Source of the DNA: Mytilisepta virgata
Lineage: Eukaryota > Mollusca > Bivalvia > Mytilida > Mytilidae
DNA length: 64,000 nucleotides
Direction: 5' to 3'
NCBI GenBank assembly: GCA_028015205.1
Contig: CM051520.1
Span: 65,046,694-65,110,693, forward strand
The notes below the pieces were generated by a model. It was not told the origin of the DNA, did no database searches, and saw nothing but the letters and a program-made list of their open reading frames with translations. The translations under genes were made by a program, and so were the position numbers. Shown here piece by piece: positions 28,301 to 37,300 of the stretch. Numbering within the stretch: position 1 is the stretch's first letter; every line of letters starts with the position of its first letter.

Positions 28301-31300
28301 CTTACACAAATATATGAGATGTACCAAGCATCCATATTAACCAAGAAAAAATGAGAGTAACAAGTTTCTTGGTTTGTTAAATATCGTATACAAATCTCTC
28401 TGATGACAAAGTATCAATCGTTTTCTTATTCAAACTCAGCAACTATATTCGTTGGTACAGATTTATGGCTTTTGTTTCAATACATATAGTGTCATTAACT
28501 TCAATTATTATTAGTTTGTATTTCCCTTGGGTTTTAAATAACAGCTCATTATAGATTAATATGGTATTATAGGCAACATCTTTGGATGGTGTTGTGACCT
28601 TCAGTCATGAGAAACAATCCACACAACAAAACAAGCACTGAACAGGCAACCAAAACGCTGCTGTCAAAAACATAACTTTCAAAATAATAGCTAAATTGCA
28701 AAATAAGATAGATTTTGGAAAAAACATATGGAATGCTATGCGGATAACTAGTAATATTTACGAAAATTGTATTGTAATAATATTTGTAATAATATATAAT
28801 AACAAATTATCCTATTAAGGTAAACCAGAACAGATGGTTTGTATAACAAATGTTTAAATAATGACTTTTATAAGTATGGTTACTACAACTGTAGTATTGA
28901 AAAGTCAGGTCTGTCTTTTTGATTGGTGTTGTATTACATGTAATTGTTGTTTTTATATGATCAGAGTTTCATCATATTTACGATTAATAAAGAATAATAT
29001 GTTCAAAAGATTAAAACTTCTAAGTTAGAAATCATTGACAGATGAATTGTGCATGTTTATAAGAAATGTAGTGTCCTAAGGTGGACTACAAGTCTTCGAC
29101 GTATCATTTCAGTAGTACTTCTGTCGAATTGAAAGAATTGTGAAGGTTATAAATTTTGAAATTTAAAAAAGAACAGGGTTATACTTTGCTAGTCAAAGTT
29201 CCTTGACTCTTTACTGTTACGTTTACCTCAGTCTTTAACTCGGTGCTTTACCGTAATCATTTTCGACTTTTCGGTGTACACCTGCCAAATCCAGAAATGC
29301 ACTTCGTAACATTAAATTGGTTCATGAGTTTAAATGATAGGGGTGTGATAATAAAAATGTAATAATCACAACTATAAACAGTTGCCAAATTGTGAAAAGA
29401 ATTTTATCAACAAAATATGAAGATACGGTATTTTTTAAAAATAATGCAAAGAAAGAGTTAACTAGCTGCAAAAGTACCGTTTCAAGAATACTCATCGCAA
29501 AATGCCGTAGTGCGAAGATAAAAGAGAATACATATTATATAATATCAAAATGCAAAGATAAGATTACACGAGAACAGCGATACAGAGAATATATAAAACA
29601 AGGACAAACCATAAAATAAACAAAAGTTAACGAATGGAATCTATCTTAAAGTGCTACCATTTTATAAAGGTCCAATTCTACTTTCATAATAACAAGTCCA
29701 TATAACTATATGATGCAATAATATAGTATCTCTATAACAATCAGGACATCATAACTATTAAACCATAATTCCGTAGTGATTTCATTCCGTGGATTAACAT
29801 TTCGTTTAATCTATTTTCAGTTATAGTGTGCATTTTCATAATTAAAATCTTTACGTAATGAAACAATGTACTTCGTAGAAAAGTCCTGACACAATGCGTC
29901 GTAAAATCTTAATAAAAAGACTCTTTCGTCTTGTATTTAATTAACCTCAAATAAACAGTAATGCCTCTTCTGACATTTCCAAACTGTTTCCAATTTGAAT
30001 TTGACTTTAGATTAATTTACAATTCAATTATTTGACCTCAAATTTGTTTACTATGACAATTTACAAGGTTTAAATTAAATTTATTCCAGGCATAATTCTC
30101 TATAGACCTGGAACCTATTTGACTGTCACGAAATGATGTATGGATGTTTTAATATTAGCTTTGTCACTACTGAAATTTAAATCTGAGAGTCATTGACATT
30201 GATAAAGTAACTGATTACTGGTAGCTTATTGGTAGTCTCGTTTTCTCTTTGTTCTGTTCATTAGTTATTACTGCTCTCTATTTTATTTAATTTTTACTAC
30301 GTTCTTTATAATGACCACAAAACAATACCGAGGTATAAGATTGTATTCTTGCAGGCTACAGCGAGATAGGTCGTGTCTATACAAGGACAGCTTCATTACC
30401 TCTTAAATCGACCAATTAAATAGCTGCTAAATTAAAGTTACACGTATACATTGTACAACCGTTCTGGTACCCGCTTGAAAATAGTACGCCCTATTAAATA
30501 AAGCAATTTTATTAGAGTAAATACATTCAAATCTGATTTCCCCGTTATTTTTGTTATGTCGCATTTAAATATTTCATATCGATAAAAAACATAATTAATG
30601 GTAAAATCCTATTTCCCATTATAACCAATAAGAATTAATTTCTAAATATTCACACGACGACACATTTTTTCACAATTTTATATAACTTTATACTTTAATA
30701 CTATAATCTTTCATCATATATAGATTTTATCAATGTAACGTTTAAATCATATAAAATACAAAGAAAATGTAAGAAATTGATGAATTGTATTTCACCATTA
30801 CGTCGACAGATGGTGGAGAAACAGCTGTATCGAATTTAAACGTACATTCAAGTAATTCACACCTATTTTTCCTATATTTACTACGTTTACTATTTCCTAC
30901 TACCCTGACTACAAAATGTTTGGAAATAGTAGCATAAAAATGATCAGCTTCTTTAAAAAGGGGGTAAGTTTGTAACTTTCACGAGGAAAAAAAATTGAAA
31001 AAAAAATTTTAAACTAATATCAGATTTGTTTATTTCAAAGAAAGCAGTTTTTAACTTGTACATCAGATCAATACATAAAGATATCGTGACGTGGTTAACA
31101 CATGTACGTCAGACTCATATAGTGTATGACTTCAAATTATTTATTAAGTTTTATTTGCTAAAAGTAAATATGGAGTTACATGCTGGTGAATATGATATCA
31201 TAAAAGTTATATTAGTTTTTCAGGATCGAGACAACTTCACATGGAAATACATGTGTAAAGACGCAAATAGCCAAATCCAATCAAGATAGTTAGAACTAAC

Positions 31301-34300
31301 ATTACAACAAATTAAAACAGATTCATAGTCATTGTATATAGATAATTACGCATCTATAGCGGAAGTATATTTATAGGAAAGGGGACTACATGACAAGTCA
31401 TTTTTTGAACTTCACTGTCCTATAAAAAAGATTGCCGACATTTTTTTGGCTCCAATGATTTTCAATATGGTATGTTTAATTTTCAGTCGTTTGATGATGA
31501 GAAGCAGTTGTGCAAGACGTCACTAGACAAACAGAAGACATACAATGGCGACTCAGAACCTCAATACGAGGATGTAATGATACAAATACAAGAAGCAAAC
31601 AAAGAAGCAGAAAACACGTGTGATTTTATATGCCGCAGCAGTAAAATTATCTGCCACACAGGTATTTTATTTACATCTTCATCAACAAATCATTTATTGT
31701 TTTATTCCCTATTTCCGGCTATTTAAGTTGTCCAATATTCATGAGTTATCGTTCCTGACAGAAGTTGTCTTGTGTTTAACATAAAGGGCAACGATTCCTT
31801 CTAATTGTTTGATAAAAATACTGACTTGGGGGAAATCCTTTATCGGACATAAAAAAATGTGTGCAATTATACCCAAAAACATGCTATTAATATGCGTGGA
31901 GGATATTATTACGAAGAAAAACATATTGTGTAGAAAATTGACAATTTATCAGTTGACGTCTATGGAAGACACCTTCTCCTCAGAGCAGATACATGTAACT
32001 CTGTAAATGGGAGACAACTCGCACAGACCAAAAATGGGGAATGGGGGTACATGATACAACATAAGCTACCAGCTTGCTGAACATAGACCATCAATTTAGA
32101 TCATAGATAAAACTGGGAAATCTGTTTTGTGCACTCAAAATGAGTTTGACCGTCTCATGCTACAATATATACCCATCAGAAATAAATTCCAGTTTTCCTT
32201 CACCCTTGATTTTTTTTCTGTGGTGATCCCTGAAATACAATGACACTTTTGATAAGATGTCATGAAATGTCACATTTGATTATCATGACCTGGTAAAATG
32301 TCGTTTTCAACATATAACATTATCACATAGACCTTCGTGTGCTTTATCTTAACATTTACAATAACTATTTCTTGAACTGGACTAGTTTAGACCACTGTAC
32401 TGCACTTGGAGAATTGTTAAAATAGGCCAGTGGGCATGAGAACTTTCTACAATGATGAAATTTAAATTTGTTCCTTCACCAAGTACGCTCCTGAATAACA
32501 CATTTAAGACATAATTTGTCTAAATCTGGTACTGTTATGTGTAGTATGATGTAGGTACAAACACGAAAATTCACATTAGGCCAGAGGAAATTGAATACTT
32601 TACTTGTGATTGAGTTGAAAAATGTATCGATTGAAATTTCAAAATGCGTCAATAGTCAAAACACTGACCACTGGTGATACCTTTTAATTATTATGACATG
32701 TTGACATATTTGTTGCGTATTCAGTATTCGGTGGCCGAGAGGTCTAGCTAGTTCGTCATGACTACTAATGATCACTAGCCTGTCAGCGCTGAGTTTGTGG
32801 GTTCGAATCTCACTTGTGGCGGGGTGTGTTCGACTCTGATCTTAATTGACAAGGATTGCCAATTTTTCTACCGAAGGTCGGTGGTCCTCTCCGGGTACTC
32901 CGGCTTCCTCATCCAATAAAAACTGGCCGCCGCGAAATAGCCAAATGAGCTGAAAACGGCGTAAAACCCCAACTAAACAAACAAACAAACAAACCTATAT
33001 GCAGTTTTTGATTACACACAATATCAAACGATTTTATTGATACGGTTGACATTATCTCTGCACGAAAAATATATTATCATTTAATGGCTGAACTGTATTC
33101 TATAGATGCTGCTCTCGTGGAAGCTTCCAAAATCAAACATTATTTCCAGTAATTGTAATAAGGTGGTCGGTCACCTTTGGTATTCCAATGCAATGTCTTG
33201 TTAGCGCCACTCAAATTAATTTTGCGATCGATTTTACTGAAAGTTCTGTATTGGATTCCATTAATTCCTAGACAAATATTATACATATCAATCGTTTTTC
33301 TAAACTATTAGATTCCTACAGAGTTGACAAATTAATACAAAGCTAGAAAATTGCATGATTTCGTTAATTTAAAAAAGAAGTCGTCATAAAAAAATTGGAA
33401 TACAATTCTGATGCATGAAAATGAATATAATTTTTTAGTTGAATCCAAATACAAATAACAGCCTTTAGTTTAAACTCATTTATGTATATTAGTTTGGGAA
33501 ACAAGTTATACCAAATTACATGTGTGTGCAAATCACTTTCTTCTTATCGGGCGCGAGAGCTGTCCCTGTAGCAGCATTTTAGGCTACCCTTTTTCGACAT
33601 CTCAATGGGAGTCTAACGTGCAAAGGGTGTTACTCTCCCTTAATACGAGACAGCAATTTTCCGTCCCCATCCGACTGACTAGCATCTTTCACCGAGGCCA
33701 CCCCGGCAAATGGTGTGGATAGGGAGTCGCAAATACGATCCCTTAAATTTTTAATCCTGAATGGGAATCGAAACAGGGACCTTAGCCTTCGTAGTCCGAT
33801 GCGCTAAGACACTATACCATGACGCCCAAACAACCTACAATGACCAAGAGGACAAAGTATAACATAAAGGTGAAATACGGATCTGGGGCTGACACATACC
33901 GACGAAATACTGGACTGGTTCTGTTGTGTATCTTAAAAATTCTCTGATGCCACTTTTGATGCACTAAGAATGTGAATCATTTATGTCTACTATTGACATT
34001 TTACAATATACGGCTATTTCATGAAAGAGTGTACATTGGAATTAATGTCGTATTCATTATTGTCCATAAATATTAGGAACGTAATAAACAATTTTTGTTT
34101 TAAGCATAGAGTGACAGCAAGCGAAAGTATTGGAAAAGGATAGATCGTGGTCTTTGTGATTAGGATAAATGTTGAAATTAAAAATCATTTTGAACAGTCA
34201 TGACAGTTAAAAACGAAACCATCACTTTTTTCTCTGTATGTCCCGGCATGTTGTTCTAGATTAATTCTAACTTATCCTCGGGAAAATTAAAATAAAAATA

Positions 34301-37300
34301 AAATTGTCAAGTGCTGATTTATCGTGAGATATTAAAATATAATCATAAACAGCCTGCAAATAATAAATTTTAAAAAATCTGACCGATCAGCAACTGCCTT
34401 TGTAAAAATCTTTAGCTGTTACATCATTGAATCTCTTTTGATAGAGAATGGTTTATTTAATCATGATTTGTTTTGCACAATAAGCAGTACATAGAAAATA
34501 AAAAACAAAACAAAGGACACAATCAGCAGTACATAGAAAATAAAAAACAAAACAAAGGACACAATAAGTTTCGACTTGTAGTTAATCAGTTAAAATCTAA
34601 GCTTGACATTTCTTGATGATTTCAGTGGATTTTGGTATATGCATTGTATCAATATAAGGAAAACAAATGAAGGCAAGATATTATAGTAATAAAGGTTATT
34701 TTGAAGTTTGTGAGTGATAAGCCCGAGTTGACACATTGATAAATTCCGTAAAAATAACCTTTATTACTTATAATTCCAAAGTACCAGTATATGAATTTTC
34801 CATTTGAAATTAACATTTTCCTCATGCACTATATTGAATGCGTACGTATTCATTCCCACGACATCATGAAAGGAATTTATCAAGTTATAAACTTTTACCG
34901 AAATTTACTGTTAGCCAATGAAATTACTGCATTTGATGTTTTGAAAACAACATTAAACAGTAATCTGGGTACCTGTTGAACTGTAAACCAATGAAACTTT
35001 ACAATACTTCTTACTGTGCTTATATTAAGCCTTGACCTAAATAAATGCTTAATTTCATATACTTATAATGTACCAAATCTGTTGCCTAAAGGAATATAAT
35101 CCATTTTGTGATAATGGCAATTGAGCAAATGTGATATTTACCTACAGTAAAAGATCACTTTTATGTCACGTCTTTATATCTGTAGATCATACAAAAATAC
35201 ATTTAATTGCCTGACTTTTTATGTAACTAATACGGTTTGATTGAAAATTGTAAGCAGCTTAAGGCTTCAATCATCATTTTGCACAAATTACATTCGTTTG
35301 ATATTTGTGAGTTTATCACGTTCTTGTCTAGCTTAGGGGTAAACTGGCGCAGAGATAAAAAGAAAGGAAGGCAAAGATTTAGAACAAAGTTGAAGTCTTC
35401 AATAAGAAATATATAGATTAATATTTTACTAATAATGTAACGAAAAACGTTACAGAAAACCATAATATACCGCATTCGTCAAAGACTCGTTTTTGAATAC
35501 TTTTAACGACTTCGAGATGAAGAACAACCATAAAAACTTGTTCATTTCCATTTTTTATCCTGTCCCAGAATTGCAGGAGATTATTTCTACATGTATGAAT
35601 TTGCTTAATTTGTTATAATATTCCATTAAGGATGATCGCTGGTCTAATAGGAAATAAATAGGATTTGAAATAGGTGTTTTAGTTTGAGAGAACATATGAA
35701 GGTAAACAAATAAGCAAGAAAAAAATATAGTTTCATATGCTCATTTTAGAGCTATAAGGCCTTAAAAAATGGCAGGAAATGGGTTTTCTCTGGATTTTTC
35801 CTTGTCTTTGTATTGGCAACTTCAGTCTCTCAAAATTGAATGAAAAAATAAAAAGGATTTCATAAGATTTTGTCAATTACCATTTTACGGTATATATGAT
35901 TGAATTATAAAAGAAAAAGTAGTGGTTCATGGGCAAAACAAAATCATGTTTAAGAAATGGATAAAACCCGAGGATTTCGAAAATCTGAAAAAAAGACCAA
36001 AACATGACCAGCGAGCATCCTTAAGGTAGATGCTAGGTTAATAAAGATACAGTAATTCTTTAAAATCGTACTTTTTATTGATAGTATCAAACTCTTTATA
36101 TAAGTGTTATTTCTGACTTTTTCGTTTAATAGAGCGACAATATCCGACAAGCAGCTATAAGAGCCTTAGCTAGTTTTACATTTAAAACGAGCACATTCTG
36201 ACCGTGTTATCTAACATTGGCTAAATAATGGAACGTCTTACCAAATTTTACAGTTCTAGCAAGCAGTCAATTGGTAATCATACTTTATTGCATTGGCCTT
36301 TATAGTATGTTTCATACCCCATACTGTCAGGATAGATAATGGGAGGTTTGGGTACCCATAAAACGGGTTAAGCACCACCACTGTTAAGTGTTTGTACCAA
36401 AACAGATTATCCGGTCATTATGTTGTGTTTATGTTTGGGTTTGTGCTCTTTTATATTATTTTTTATCCGGGGCTCTGTTCGTTGGATGACTTTGATTGCT
36501 TGATGTGATATTGTTGACCTTACCTGTTACCCATTTTGTTGTTTATCGATTCTTTTTATCTCCGAATTAAGCCCTGTTTTAATGCCGTGGTATCTTTTCA
36601 GAAGTTCTTACTTCCGCTTCGTGTCCTTGACTCCAAAAAAACTGCAAAAGACACTGTTATACGATAAACAGTATGTTGCTAGAAATTAGTACACAAAACA
36701 TAATGTAATATAGAATAACAATTATTCGGGGAAATGATAGTGAACAAAATACAAACATCCAAGAGTAAACCCAGGTATCCTTGGAGCCTTATGAGAAGCC
36801 CGAAATGCCTTGGATTTTTTCCTTTTTAAACTTTTTTAATATTGATTTCCTGCAGTGTTAATGGTGTTCACTCATTTATATGGTTACGGTAAGATATATA
36901 GAATATCATTTGAGTTTTTTAATATCATATCCCATATCAACCACAAGACACCACTATCACCCTGAGAGCTTGCACAATGGGTGATATGGGTCGAGGGGCA
37001 TGAAAAAACCATGTCATACCTTGTTTATCTTGACGCCAGTTGTACATTGGGATCACATGATTCTTTTATTAGTGTGTACGATATAGGTTTTGTAGCGAGA
37101 CGATATGGATATCGGTCCGCTGTGATAATAAGGCAAGATCACTCTCGTTTGTATCGTATGGGCAAAACTACCAATATCAACAATAAACATATGATAAATA
37201 GGTTTAATAATAAGACAAAAAATCTCAGTCTTCACAACACTTAATGTTCAATATTTATATATTTTCAGTATTTGTAACAGTGATCGTTGGAATATCGATG

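Noticed and set aside
29392..29619. 75-residue basic frame in intron 1
   Set aside because: No start context, no splice signals at the edges, and no recognisable domain; composition matches AT-rich noise.
32729..32820. Possible functional tRNA gene
   Set aside because: A and B boxes are present but the acceptor stem and anticodon arm do not fold, and the sequence continues into a SINE body.
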